From Hymenobacter monticola (GTDB taxonomy: Bacteria; Bacteroidota; Bacteroidia; Cytophagales; Hymenobacteraceae), in assembly GCF_022811645.1 (NCBI RefSeq), contig NZ_CP094534.1, forward strand, positions 2,046,001 through 2,110,000: a stretch of 64,000 nt of DNA, in the 5' to 3' direction. The stretch's first letter is position 1. Each line of letters begins with the position of its first letter. Below are positions 8,258 to 16,750 of the stretch, piece by piece. Position numbers and translations under genes: made by a program. The notes under the pieces were generated by a model. The model did no database searches. It worked only from the letters and a program-made list of their open reading frames with translations, and was not told the origin of the DNA.

Positions 8258-8425
8258 CTTCTGCCTCCTGCCAGTGGGGGCGGGGCGTCGCACAAGGAAA
8301 ATAGAACTTCTCCAAGTTCGCCGCCAGCCCTGGGGCCGCCCCTGAGAAGGCAGTTTGTTCGTTCTGCCTTCGTTCCTCGTTCGTTCGGGCGGCAGCCGGG
8401 CCGGCGGGCGCCGGAGTTGCACTAT

Positions 8426-8992
8426 TTACAGGGTGCGGGTTTTGCTCACGCTGTGGCCGGGGTTGTCGGTGGCCGACACCGTGATTTTGTCGCCGGCCAG
8501 CGAGGCATTGCGGGCCGTAGCCGTGTACAGCCACTGGTTGGGGTCGGCCTGCTGCTGGGCGTCGCCCTCTTCCACCAGGCTGCCGTCGCTGTTCTCAATC
8601 TTCACGTGCACGCTTTGCACGGCGTGGTCGTCGGTGGCCGTGATGGCGATGAGGTCGCCCACCTTGCCCGTGTACTGGCTCAGGTCCACGTCGCCGATGC
8701 TGGGCGCCTGCATGAAGTCGCGCAGCAGCACGTTATACACGCTGATGTCCTGCGCCCGGGCCTCGTCGGCGTACTCGGCCTGCACGGCCGGGTCCTGGCT
8801 CTGGCCCTTGGCGTAAATCACAGCCTGCTGAAACCGCTCGCGCTGGGCCGTCTGCCCGGCCGTGGGCGGCCCGCTGGGGGCCTGCGGGGCCACGCTCACC
8901 ACGGTGCCGCGGCTGGTTTGCCGGAACACCAGCTGCCCGCCCAGCGTGCCGCTCAGTCCCTGCGTGACGATGTTGTTCTTAACCTTTGCCAT
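8426..8992 (-). CDS. Conserved hypothetical protein with Ig-like tail
   Basis: A 188-residue protein with no signal peptide. It starts MAKVKNNIVTQGLSGTLGGQ and has a basic, Gly-rich N-terminus that I recognise only as a recurring Bacteroidota hypothetical. The middle (residues 45-110) is Gln/Ala-rich and probably helical. The last 70 residues look like a small beta-sandwich (VGDLIAITATDDHAVQSVHV, GDKITVSATDNPGHS) similar to bacterial Ig-like modules. No catalytic motif is seen. It is a single gene, convergent with the DUF262 gene. Function unknown. Confidence 0.65.
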   Translation of the reverse strand: MAKVKNNIVTQGLSGTLGGQLVFRQTSRGTVVSVAPQAPSGPPTAGQTAQRERFQQAVIYAKGQSQDPAVQAEYADEARAQDISVYNVLLRDFMQAPSIGDVDLSQYTGKVGDLIAITATDDHAVQSVHVKIENSDGSLVEEGDAQQQADPNQWLYTATARNASLAGDKITVSATDNPGHSVSKTRTL

Positions 8993-9363
8993 AAAAGTGT
9001 TGGGGGTTTTGGGTAGAGAAACGCCCGGCCGTCGAGTCGGGCCACTGGCAAGGTAACGGAATATTTTAATAAGTAATATACAGCAGGTAGCGCCGCCCTA
9101 ACGTTCTGTATAAGAGCAGCAGTTGGCGCATCATCGCCAGGCCGGGCGCAGCCGAGGCATATGGCGCGAACGTAGCGCCTCACCCCCTGACCCCCCTCTC
9201 CGAAAAGGGAATGCGACAAAGCATTCTTCGGGGGCACCGGTCTTGCTTCTTGCGTCGTCAGGCTCCCCCTCTCCTTTTTCGGAGAGGGGGCCGGGGGGTG
9301 AGGCGCCCGCCAGAACGAATGGCATGCCGTTCTTTAGGCTTCGTTTCTGAATCCGGATTTCTC
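8993..9363. other. Intergenic region between divergent genes
   Basis: 371 bases between the minus-strand hypothetical gene (start 8992) and the plus-strand surface protein (start 9364). It holds an AT-rich patch near 9055-9085 that may carry the promoter of the minus-strand gene, and the palindromic element at 9175-9306. No convincing coding frame is present; the frame open from 9211 runs through the palindrome. Confidence 0.6.
9175..9306. repeat. Inverted-repeat element, family D (132 bp)
   Basis: The left arm begins GCGCCTCACCCCCTGACCCC and runs to about 9207; the right arm ends with the complementary GGGGGGTGAGGCGC at 9306. The arms of about 33 bases agree apart from a few changes. Inside is a GAATGCGACAAAGCATTC hairpin (9210-9227). 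The layout resembles a MITE or other dispersed palindromic unit; one copy is seen in the window. Confidence 0.7.
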
Positions 9364-12273
9364 ATGCGTCGTTTGTTGCTGCTGGGCCTGTTGGCGGCCG
9401 GTCCTGCCTATTCCCAAAGCCTGCCTGTTCTTTCCCAAAACCCGCCGGCCTTGCGCTGGCGCGAGGTGCGCACTCCCCACTTCCGGGTGCTCTACGCGGG
9501 CGGCATCGACACGGCGGCGCAGCGCACGGCCGCCCGCCTGGAGCAGCTGCACGGGCCCACCTCGGCCACGCTGGGCGTGAGCCCACGGCCCATCTCGGTG
9601 GTGCTGCAAAACCAAACCACGGTGCCCAACGGCTTCGTGACGTTTCTGCCGCGCCACGCCGAGTTTTTCACCACGCCGCAGCAGGGCTTCGGGCTGGGCA
9701 CCGTCGACTGGCTCGACGGGCTGGTGGTGCACGAGTTCCGGCACGTGGGGCAGTTTGAGAAGGCCCGGCAGGGGGTGGGCCGCGTGCTGGGCCCGCTGCT
9801 GGGCGATGGCGCGCTGGGCGTGGCCGCCGTGGGCGTGCCGCAGTGGTTTTTCGAGGGCGACGCCGTGGGCACCGAAACGGCCCTCACGCGCAGCGGGCGC
9901 GGGCGCATCCCCAGCTTCAACGTGGGCCTGCGGGCCAACCTGCTCTCGGGCCGCCGCTACAGCTACCAGAAGGCCGTGAATGGCTCCCTGCGCGACAACG
10001 TGCCCGACTGGTACGTGCTGGGTTACTTCATGACCTCCTACCTGAAGGCCCACCACGGCGCCGACGTGTGGTCGCGGGTGCTGGACCGGTACTACCGGTT
10101 TCCCTTCTACCCGTTCTCGTTCTCCAACGCCATCAAGCGCACCACCGGCCTGCGGGTGGAAGAGGTCTACGAGCGCAGCATGACGGAGGTCGACTCGCTG
10201 TGGATGCGGCAGCACACGGCCGCCGCCAGCCCCACCGAGCCCCAATTCATGGCGGTGAAGCCGCTGCGCCAGGAAGACCTGAGTCCCGTTTTCACCCAGT
10301 ACCAATACCCGCAGTACCTGACCGACAGCACGGTGCTGGCCCTAAAAACCGGCTTCAACGACATTCCGCATTTCGTGCGCCTGAGCCGGAGCGGGAAGGA
10401 AGAAAAGTTGTTCACGCCCGGCCAGCTCAACATCCCCGAAATGCTGTCGGTGAACGGCGGCAAGGCCGTGTGGCCGGAGTTCCAGCAAAACGCGCGCTGG
10501 GGCCAGCGCATTGCCTCCGAGCTGAAGGTGCTGGACTTGAAAACCGGCCGGCTCACCCGCCTCGGGCGCGGCCAGCGCTACACGGCCGCCGCTCTCTCGC
10601 CCGACGGCCGGCGCCTGGTGGCCGTGCACGAAACCCCCGAGTATCATCACGAACTGGTGGTCCTAGATGCGCAAACCGGCGCCGAGCTACAAGTGCTGCC
10701 CAATCCGCGTAATCATATTTACGTCCAGCCTCGCTGGCACCCAGACGGCCGCCGCCTTGTGGCCGTGTTGTTGGAGGCATCCGGTAAATCCATCGTTGTC
10801 ATCGACCCCGCCGCCAGTACAACAACTTATCTACTGCCCATAGCCAATGTGAACCTAGCCAACCCGCAGCCCTGGCGCGGGTTCGTGCTCTACAACTCCT
10901 CGCAAAGCGGCATTGACAATCTTTACGCCATGAGCGCCCACACCGGCCGCACATTCCGCGTCACCTCGCGCCCGTTCGGGGCATACCATGCCGCTGTGGC
11001 GCCCGACGGCCGCACGCTGGCCTTCCATGATTACCGGGCCACCGGCGCACGGGTGGTAGAAATACCGCTCGATTCAACCACCTGGACTCCGGTTTCTAGA
11101 GCACTTAAAGAAGTGCCAGGGCCCTACGCCGATACGCTTACGGCCCTAGAACCGGCCGGGGCACAGATGGCCGCTCTCCTTAAATGGCCATACGCAAACA
11201 AAGCTAAGGTTGGTTTGCCCCGGGAGAACTACGGAGTGCGGCGCTACTCGCCGCTGGCACACGCCTTCAACCTGTTCAGCTACGGTGTGGTGCAAAGCCC
11301 GAGCGGCAACGCGGTAGCCGTGGGCCTGCGCTCGCAGGACTTGCTGAATACCACGCAGGTATTCGCCGGCCTGGGCTACGACCAGGTGGAGCGCACCTTC
11401 AACGTGACAGGGGCCCTGAGCTACCAGGGCCGCTACCCGGTATTCGACGCCGACGTGACCTACGGCGGGCGCGACGCCGCCATCATCTCGCAGGGCCGCA
11501 GCTACCGCGACCAGTGGCAGTACACGCGCCTCTCGGCCGGGGTGCGCCTGCCGCTTAACCTCACGCATTCCAAGTACCTGCAGGCGTTGTCGGTGGGCAC
11601 CTACTTCCTGCACGAGGAAGTGTACGACTACCAGCTGCCCACCCGCCGGGCCACCGAACCGTCGCCCACTGCCGCCCTCAACGCCGTGCAAACCACCCTT
11701 AGCTACGTCACGCAGCTCAAGCGCAGCCTGCGCAGCGTGGCGCCCAAAAGCGGCGGCACCTTCCTTGGTACCTGGCGCACCACGCCCTTCGGCCGGGGGC
11801 TCGAAGCCACGCAGTGGGCCGCTCAGGCCAGCGTGTTTCTGCCCGGCCTGGCCCGCAACCACGCCATCCGGCTGCGCGGCGGCTACCAGTGGCAGGACCA
11901 GTCGGCCGGCGCGCGGCTCTACCAGTTTGCGCCCGCCGTGTCGTTTCCGCGCGGCGAAGGCTACACCAGCTTCGACCGCCTGCGCGTGGGCAGCTTCGAC
12001 TACTACCTGCCGCTGGCTTTCACGCACTGGGAGCTGGGCCGCTGGCTCTACATCCAGCGCCTGCGGGCCACTGTGTTCGGCGATGTGGCGCAGGGCGACG
12101 CCATCCGGGGCCTCGATTACCAGGTGAACTACCAGAACGTGGGCGTCGACGCGCTGGTGCTCTTCAACGTGCTGCGCCTGCGCACGCCCATCGAGGCCGG
12201 CGTGCGGGTGGTGTACAGCTCGCAGCTACGGCAGTGGCTGGTGCAGCCGCTTGCGTTTGACATTCGGTTGTGA
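9364..12273 (+). CDS. Peptidase-MA-like / TolB propeller / outer-membrane barrel fusion
   Basis: A 969-residue exported protein; the signal peptide starts MRRLLLLGLLAAGPAYS. The N-terminal third has a gluzincin signature: HEFRH (an HEXXH motif, around residue 125) and a downstream third-ligand motif in VPQWFFEGDAVGTE. The middle (about residues 310-590) has TolB/WD40-like propeller repeats (AALSPDGRRLVAV, HPDGRRLVAVLLE, AVAPDGRTLAFHDYR). The C-terminal third looks like an outer-membrane beta barrel (SYQGRYPVFDADVTYGG, LRGGYQWQDQSAG). ATG 9364 is chosen because it begins the signal peptide and because the upstream frame crosses a palindrome. The substrate is unknown. Domain calls come from motifs only. 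Confidence 0.82.
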   Translation: MRRLLLLGLLAAGPAYSQSLPVLSQNPPALRWREVRTPHFRVLYAGGIDTAAQRTAARLEQLHGPTSATLGVSPRPISVVLQNQTTVPNGFVTFLPRHAEFFTTPQQGFGLGTVDWLDGLVVHEFRHVGQFEKARQGVGRVLGPLLGDGALGVAAVGVPQWFFEGDAVGTETALTRSGRGRIPSFNVGLRANLLSGRRYSYQKAVNGSLRDNVPDWYVLGYFMTSYLKAHHGADVWSRVLDRYYRFPFYPFSFSNAIKRTTGLRVEEVYERSMTEVDSLWMRQHTAAASPTEPQFMAVKPLRQEDLSPVFTQYQYPQYLTDSTVLALKTGFNDIPHFVRLSRSGKEEKLFTPGQLNIPEMLSVNGGKAVWPEFQQNARWGQRIASELKVLDLKTGRLTRLGRGQRYTAAALSPDGRRLVAVHETPEYHHELVVLDAQTGAELQVLPNPRNHIYVQPRWHPDGRRLVAVLLEASGKSIVVIDPAASTTTYLLPIANVNLANPQPWRGFVLYNSSQSGIDNLYAMSAHTGRTFRVTSRPFGAYHAAVAPDGRTLAFHDYRATGARVVEIPLDSTTWTPVSRALKEVPGPYADTLTALEPAGAQMAALLKWPYANKAKVGLPRENYGVRRYSPLAHAFNLFSYGVVQSPSGNAVAVGLRSQDLLNTTQVFAGLGYDQVERTFNVTGALSYQGRYPVFDADVTYGGRDAAIISQGRSYRDQWQYTRLSAGVRLPLNLTHSKYLQALSVGTYFLHEEVYDYQLPTRRATEPSPTAALNAVQTTLSYVTQLKRSLRSVAPKSGGTFLGTWRTTPFGRGLEATQWAAQASVFLPGLARNHAIRLRGGYQWQDQSAGARLYQFAPAVSFPRGEGYTSFDRLRVGSFDYYLPLAFTHWELGRWLYIQRLRATVFGDVAQGDAIRGLDYQVNYQNVGVDALVLFNVLRLRTPIEAGVRVVYSSQLRQWLVQPLAFDIRL

Positions 12274-12318
12274 CGCCTGTGGCTTCCTCCTAATGAGGAA
12301 CGAGGAATTGGGGACGCT

Positions 12319-12420
12319 TGTCATCCTGAGCGCAGCGAAGGACCTTCTCACGACTGAACGGCTTGCAGCAATTCAATCGGCGCAGGCGTGAGAAGGTCCT
12401 TCGCTGCGCTCAGGATGACA
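12319..12420. repeat. Palindromic element, family B, copy 1 (102 bp)
   Basis: Perfect 34-base inverted arms (12319-12352 and 12387-12420) beginning TGTCATCCTGAGCGCAGCG, with a 34-base centre. Two other copies of nearly the same length lie at 36185-36287 and 56055-56157. It sits between two convergent genes and could also act as a bidirectional transcription end, though there is no T-run. Confidence 0.88.
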
Positions 12421-12452
12421 GACGTAATATTCTTCATTAACCCAAAGGCGTT

Positions 12453-13784
12453 TTACGCCCGAATAACCTGCGGCTTGAGCGTCGTTAGCTCCCCAATCTT
12501 CACCGGCTTGCCCGTGTCGATGCTGTGGCGGGCTGCTATGCCCACCAGGCAGGACATGGCCCCGTCGCGGGTGCCGGCCGACTGGCGGTAGGGGTCGGCG
12601 CCGGGCTGGAAAATTTGCTTGCGCAGGCGTACATCGCCGCCGCCGTGGCCTTCCTCGTTGTTGGGAATGCGGATGATTTCGCGCTTGCCGAAGTTGGGCG
12701 TGAGCTGGATTTCGTCGAAAGCTTCCTCATCCCAGGTTTGGCGTTCCTTAATCCAGGCTTCGAGGCGGCCCTTGGTGCCGTTGAAGGCAATGCGGTAGCC
12801 CTCGTAGGGCGAGTAAGTGGTGAGTGAGTAGCTCACCTGCACCTGGTTGGCGTACTTAATTTGCACGGCCATCTTATCGAAGATGTCGATGTCTTCCTTC
12901 CACACGCAGCCGTCGCGCAGGTAGCCGTCGTACTTCTCGTTATCCACGTAAATCTTGGTCAGGCGCGCGTCCTTGGTCACGTCCCAGTAGAACTGGCACT
13001 TGTCCTTGTGCGGGCAGGGGCGGCAGTGGGTGTGGCGGAACGAGTTGTTTTTGCCGTAGAAATTTAGCTGGCCGTTGGCGTACACTTCTTCGGGGTCCGA
13101 GTCGAGCCACCAGTTCAGCAGGTCGAAGTGGTGGGTGGCCTTGTGCACCAGCAGCGAGCCGCTGTTCTGGCGCAGGCGGTGCCAGCGGCGGAAATAGTCG
13201 GCCCCGTGGTGCACGTCGAGGTACCAGTGGAAATCGGCCGAGGTGATGTTGCCGATGACGCCCGCGCGCAACAGCTCAAACAGCTTCTGGCGATGCGGCG
13301 AGTAGCGGTAGTTGAAGGTCACCTTCACCTTCTTGCCGGTGCGCTTTTCGGCGTCGATGATTTGCTGGCACTTCTTCTCGTCGGTCGTCATCGGCTTTTC
13401 GGTCACGATGTCGGCCCCGTATTCCATGCCTTTCACGATGAACTCGTTGTGCGTGGCGTCCACGGTGGTCACGATGAGCACGTCGGGCTTCACCTGCTTC
13501 ATCATCTTATCGAAGTCGGTGAAGGTGGGGCAGTTCACGCCCAGCATCTTCCGGCCGGTTTCTACGCGGCCGGGGTTGATGTCGCAGAGGCCCACGAACT
13601 CCATTTTGTCGCCGTGCTCCTTCAGCACGTCCACGCCCCACATGCCCAGGCCGCGGTGGCCGGTGCCCACCATGGCCACGCGGGTTTTCTTAGCTGGCGC
13701 CAGGGCCGAAGCCAGCGCATTATTAGTAAGCAACGAGCCTGCCAGGGCGCTGCCGGTGAGCTGGGCAAAAGTGCGTCGTTTCAT
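12453..13784 (-). CDS. Gfo/Idh/MocA family oxidoreductase (Tat-like leader)
   Basis: A 443-residue NAD(P)-dependent oxidoreductase. The N-terminus MKRRTFAQLTGSALAGSLL resembles a Tat or Tat-like signal, so export is likely. The Rossmann motif is MVGTGHRGLG (residues 38-47) and the family's Lys motif is TEKP (128-131). NSGSLLVHKATHHFDLLNWW is the substrate-domain signature. A Cys/His cluster, CRPCPHKDKC, sits around residue 255 and suggests a bound metal or disulfide, as in some GH109-like or sugar-processing members. The substrate is probably a sugar or cyclitol derivative, but this cannot be fixed from sequence. It is a single gene, convergent with the upstream surface protein gene. Confidence 0.88.
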   Translation of the reverse strand: MKRRTFAQLTGSALAGSLLTNNALASALAPAKKTRVAMVGTGHRGLGMWGVDVLKEHGDKMEFVGLCDINPGRVETGRKMLGVNCPTFTDFDKMMKQVKPDVLIVTTVDATHNEFIVKGMEYGADIVTEKPMTTDEKKCQQIIDAEKRTGKKVKVTFNYRYSPHRQKLFELLRAGVIGNITSADFHWYLDVHHGADYFRRWHRLRQNSGSLLVHKATHHFDLLNWWLDSDPEEVYANGQLNFYGKNNSFRHTHCRPCPHKDKCQFYWDVTKDARLTKIYVDNEKYDGYLRDGCVWKEDIDIFDKMAVQIKYANQVQVSYSLTTYSPYEGYRIAFNGTKGRLEAWIKERQTWDEEAFDEIQLTPNFGKREIIRIPNNEEGHGGGDVRLRKQIFQPGADPYRQSAGTRDGAMSCLVGIAARHSIDTGKPVKIGELTTLKPQVIRA

Positions 13785-13897
13785 AAGCCGCCGAAGGTTG
13801 AGTGGGAAAAGTTAGCCCGTGAATTTGCCGGTCTTTCCGCTGAAAAGCACCATGCCGGGTCGGAAAGATTTGCGCAATCGTTCCCGGCGGCGGGCAC

Positions 13898-13924
13898 AAA
13901 AAAAACCCCGCCGGTAGGGCGGGG
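13898..13924 (-). terminator. Rho-independent terminator for the RsbQ-like gene
   Basis: On the minus strand CCCCGCC-CTACC-GGCGGGG is followed by eight T residues (plus-strand A run 13898-13905). It lies about 135 bases downstream of the hydrolase stop, beyond the palindrome at 13976-14061. Confidence 0.75.
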
Positions 13925-13975
13925 GCTTGCAGGAGAAGGCAAGTCCTAAAGAGATGGTACTGGTTCTGCCAGTTT

Positions 13976-14061
13976 GTAGCGTGGACTCTGCGAGTCCGCG
14001 CCTAATCGAACGATATAATCAAACGATTCTGGCATGCGCGGACTCGCAGAGTCCACGCTAC
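13976..14061. repeat. Inverted-repeat element, family C (26 bp perfect arms)
   Basis: The left arm 13976-14001 (starting GTAGCGTGGACTCTGCGAGT) is perfectly repeated inverted at 14036-14061, with a 34-base AT-richer centre. The right end overlaps the stop codon (14058-14060) of the adjacent minus-strand hydrolase gene. One copy in the window. Confidence 0.88.
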
Positions 14062-14891
14062 AGCACCGTTTCGTGGTGCAGGAAGTGGTCCATGGCCGAG
14101 AGGGTTTGCTGGGGGGCGCTGAGGTGGGGGCAGTGGCCACCGGTTTCAATCACCTTCAGGCGGCTGTCGGCCAGCTGCTCGTTGATGTAGGTGCCCACGG
14201 CCAGCGGGGCGATGATGTCGTGGGCCGACTGCACAATAAGTGTGGGGATGGTGAGGAAGCCCAGCTCGGCGCGGGTGTCGGAGAAAAACGTGACGCGGGC
14301 GAAGTGCTTGGCAATCTCGGGGTTGGTGCGCACAAAGCTGTTGGTGAGGCCCATCACCAGCTCGGGGCTTTCGTTCTGGCCCATCATCACCGGCGCGAAG
14401 CCGTGCGACCAGCCGTTGTAGTCGCCTTCCATGGCGGCCAGCAGCTCGTTGATGTCCTTTTGCTCGAAGCCCCCGGCGTAGCCGTTTTCGTTGATAAAGC
14501 GCGGCGAGGGCGACACCAGCACCATTTTAGAAAACCGCTCGGGCTCGCGCACGGCCGCAATCACGCCTATCATCGACGCCACCGAATGGCCCACAAACAC
14601 CACATCGTGCAGGGCCAGGGCGCTGAGCACCTGCAGCAGGTCGTCGGCGTGGCCGGCCAGGGAGCCGTGCTTGGCGGTGGGTTGGTAGGCGCTCTGGTCC
14701 GATTGGCCGGCGCCAATTAGGTCCATCAGCACTACCTGGTACTGGTCTTCGAAGTGCGGGGCCACGAGGCGCCAGTCGCTCTGGTCGCCGCCGAGGCCGT
14801 GCAGGAAGACAATGGTGGGCTTATTGGGGCCGGTGGCGCCGGAGATGGTGACGTGGCTGCGCTCCAGAACAGAAGTAGCGGAAGGATGCAT
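14058..14891 (-). CDS. RsbQ-like alpha/beta hydrolase
   Basis: A 277-residue alpha/beta hydrolase of the RsbQ / D14-KAI2 type. The nucleophile elbow is GHSVASMIG (Ser103), followed by the RsbQ-like LVSPSPRFINENGYAGGFEQ. The acid is Asp225 in QSAHDIIAPLAVG and the base is His253 in GGHCPHLSAP. In Bacillus, RsbQ works with the PAS phosphatase RsbP in sigma-B energy-stress signalling; no RsbP-like gene is adjacent here. A PAS-only protein is encoded at 24034 but is far away. The stop codon lies inside the palindromic element at 13976-14061. The ligand is unknown; this group binds small hydrophobic molecules. Confidence 0.88.
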   Translation of the reverse strand: MHPSATSVLERSHVTISGATGPNKPTIVFLHGLGGDQSDWRLVAPHFEDQYQVVLMDLIGAGQSDQSAYQPTAKHGSLAGHADDLLQVLSALALHDVVFVGHSVASMIGVIAAVREPERFSKMVLVSPSPRFINENGYAGGFEQKDINELLAAMEGDYNGWSHGFAPVMMGQNESPELVMGLTNSFVRTNPEIAKHFARVTFFSDTRAELGFLTIPTLIVQSAHDIIAPLAVGTYINEQLADSRLKVIETGGHCPHLSAPQQTLSAMDHFLHHETVL

Positions 14892-15211
14892 AAATAGCAG
14901 TTCTTGGTTAAAGGAAATTTATTGTAAAGTGAAACCTACGACAAAGGTTAAAAAATGGATTGATTTAATGAAAGATAGACTGACAAGTAGCTACAAAAAT
15001 AGTCTGATTGGGTATTATTATATCAAGTAATCAGGCATTAAAAATTTTTAATGCCGGGCAAAGCTTGGTATTATATTGGCGGTATTTTATGATTATTCAA
15101 TGACGCGATATGGCTGGGTGGTAGCGGGCGGGCTTGCTGATGGTCGTCCGGTGACTAGGGGTCTATTCGCCGTTCCTGAAAAAGCTAGGCCGTGACTTTT
15201 GCCGAACAGCG

Positions 15212-15355
15212 CGGGTAAACGATTTCATCGACGCCAAAACCAACAACCTGGTGTGGCGCGGCTCTATGGCCGACCCCGCCCGCCTGGGCAAGCAATTCTC
15301 GGAAGCCGCCAAAGACATTCTGGAGAAGTTTCCGAAGGGGAAAGCGGGCTCCTGA
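15212..15355 (+). pseudogene. 3' remnant of a DUF4136 lipoprotein gene
   Basis: An open stretch of 47 codons ending in TGA (15353-15355) reads VNDFIDAKTNNLVWRGSMAD, then RLGKQFSEAAKDILEKFP. This is the characteristic C-terminal end of DUF4136 proteins, where VDLIDA..NKLVWRG is followed by an amphipathic helix. No start codon or upstream part of the domain is present, and the sequence before 15200 does not continue it, so the gene is truncated at its 5' side. It is followed by a strong terminator, which was probably its own. Confidence 0.7.
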
Positions 15356-15375
15356 GCCTTCGTTTGTCATTCAAC

Positions 15376-15408
15376 AAAAAGGCCCGGCTTCATCAGCCGG
15401 GCCTTTTT
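15376..15408. terminator. Bidirectional terminator between the DUF4136 remnant and ndh
   Basis: AAAAAGGCCCGGCT pairs with AGCCGGGCCTTTTT around a TCATC-type loop. The A-run on one side and T-run on the other make it usable from both strands. It lies 7 bases from the minus-strand NDH-2 stop. Confidence 0.85.
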
Positions 15409-15415
15409 GTTTAGT

Positions 15416-16750
15416 CTATACTATCGCCTTGCCCTCTTCCATGTCCGCTTCCACCAGCGGGGCCTTGGTTTTGCCGATGATGTAGCGCAGGCCCTTGTCG
15501 TAGCTGAAGTAGCTCCAGGTCCATTGCAGCAGCACCATCAGGCGGTTGCGGAAGCCGATGAGCGACACCACGTGCACCACGCTCCAGGCCAGCCAGGCAA
15601 TGAAGCCGTCGAGGTGGTATTCCTTGCCGAAAAGCTTGATGTCGGCCACGGCGTGGTTGCGGCCGATGGTGGCCATGGCGCCCTTGTCGTCGTAATGAAA
15701 AGGCTCCATGAGCCGGTGGGTGAGGACGCGGTGCAGGTTTTCGCCCAAGCGGCGGCCCTGCTGCAAAGCGGGCTGCGCCACCATGGGGTGGCCGTCGGGG
15801 TAATCGTCGGTTTTCATCAGGGCGATGTCGCCGATGGCGAAGACGTTTTCGTAGCCCTGCACGCGGTTGTAGTGGTCCACAGCGTAGCGGTTGCCGGCCA
15901 GCAGGCAACTGGCGTCGAGCCCCTGCACGGGCGCGCCCGTCACGCCGGCCGCCCATATTAAGGTGCGTGCCACCAGCTTCTGGCCGGTGCTAAGCGTGGC
16001 CGTGTAGCCGTCGTACGACTTCACCCGCGCATCGAGCCACACCTGCACCCCAAACTTTTCCAGCGACTCCAGCGCCCGCGCCGAGGCATTGGCCGACATG
16101 CCCTTGAGCAGCACCGGCCCGCTCTGCACCAGGTGAATGTCCATTTCCTTGAAGTCAATTTCGCGGTAGTCTTTCGGAAATACGTGGGTGCGCAGCTCGC
16201 TCAGCGCCCCGGCAATTTCCACGCCGGTGGGGCCGCCGCCCACTATCACGAAATCGAGCAGGCTGTTGAGCTGCTCCATGTCGCCGAGCTGCAGGGCCTG
16301 CTCGAAGTTCGATAGCACCGTGTTGCGCAGCTCGATGGCATCTTCCACGCTCTTGATGGCAACGGCATTTTTAGCCATCAGCTCGTCGCCAAAATAGTTG
16401 GTGGTGGCGCCGGTGGCCAGCACCAGGTAGTCGTAGCGCACGCAGCCGATGCTGGTTTCCACAATCTGGGCCGCGGGGTCCACGGACTGTACCTCGGCCA
16501 GCCGGAAGTAAAAATTGTCCTGCTCGCTGAGAATTTTACGGAACGGCGACACGATGTCGCCCTCGTCCAGGCCCGCCGACGCCACCTGGTAGAGCAGCGG
16601 CTGAAAGGTGTGGTAGTTCTGCTTATCAATGAGCACCACCTGCACCGGCGCGTGGGCCAATGCCTTGGCCAGTTCCAGCCCGCCGAAGCCGCCGCCCACA
16701 ATCACGACGCGCGGCTTGCCGAGGTCGTCAATCTTCGTTAACCCTTCCAT
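15416..16750 (-). CDS. ndh: Type II NADH dehydrogenase (NDH-2)
   Basis: A 444-residue FAD-dependent NADH:quinone oxidoreductase. The first Rossmann motif (FAD) is VVIVGGGFGGLELAKAL at about residues 15-31. The NDH-2 signature DKQNYHTFQPLLYQVA follows, and the second Rossmann motif (NADH) is FVIVGGGPTGVEIAGAL near residue 170. WAAGVTGAPV and FAIGDIALM complete the FAD site. The C-terminal 60 residues contain hydrophobic and amphipathic helices (FIAWLAWSVVHVVSLIGF) that fix such enzymes to the membrane. It feeds electrons to the quinone pool without pumping protons. A monocistronic minus-strand gene. Confidence 0.92.
   Translation of the reverse strand: MEGLTKIDDLGKPRVVIVGGGFGGLELAKALAHAPVQVVLIDKQNYHTFQPLLYQVASAGLDEGDIVSPFRKILSEQDNFYFRLAEVQSVDPAAQIVETSIGCVRYDYLVLATGATTNYFGDELMAKNAVAIKSVEDAIELRNTVLSNFEQALQLGDMEQLNSLLDFVIVGGGPTGVEIAGALSELRTHVFPKDYREIDFKEMDIHLVQSGPVLLKGMSANASARALESLEKFGVQVWLDARVKSYDGYTATLSTGQKLVARTLIWAAGVTGAPVQGLDASCLLAGNRYAVDHYNRVQGYENVFAIGDIALMKTDDYPDGHPMVAQPALQQGRRLGENLHRVLTHRLMEPFHYDDKGAMATIGRNHAVADIKLFGKEYHLDGFIAWLAWSVVHVVSLIGFRNRLMVLLQWTWSYFSYDKGLRYIIGKTKAPLVEADMEEGKAIV

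Larger units (their letters stand above)
14892..15415. other. Intergenic region with AT-rich stretch and a gene remnant
   Basis: 524 bases without an intact gene. Bases 14920-15090 are clearly AT-rich (ATTTATTGTAAAG, ATTATTATATCAAG) and hold no convincing coding frame. From 15212 a short plus-strand frame is the 3' end of a DUF4136 gene (listed separately), and a bidirectional terminator follows at 15376-15408. Confidence 0.6.

Noticed and set aside
15185..15370. 61-codon minus-strand frame
   Set aside because: It is antisense to the DUF4136 remnant, whose plus-strand reading matches the family.
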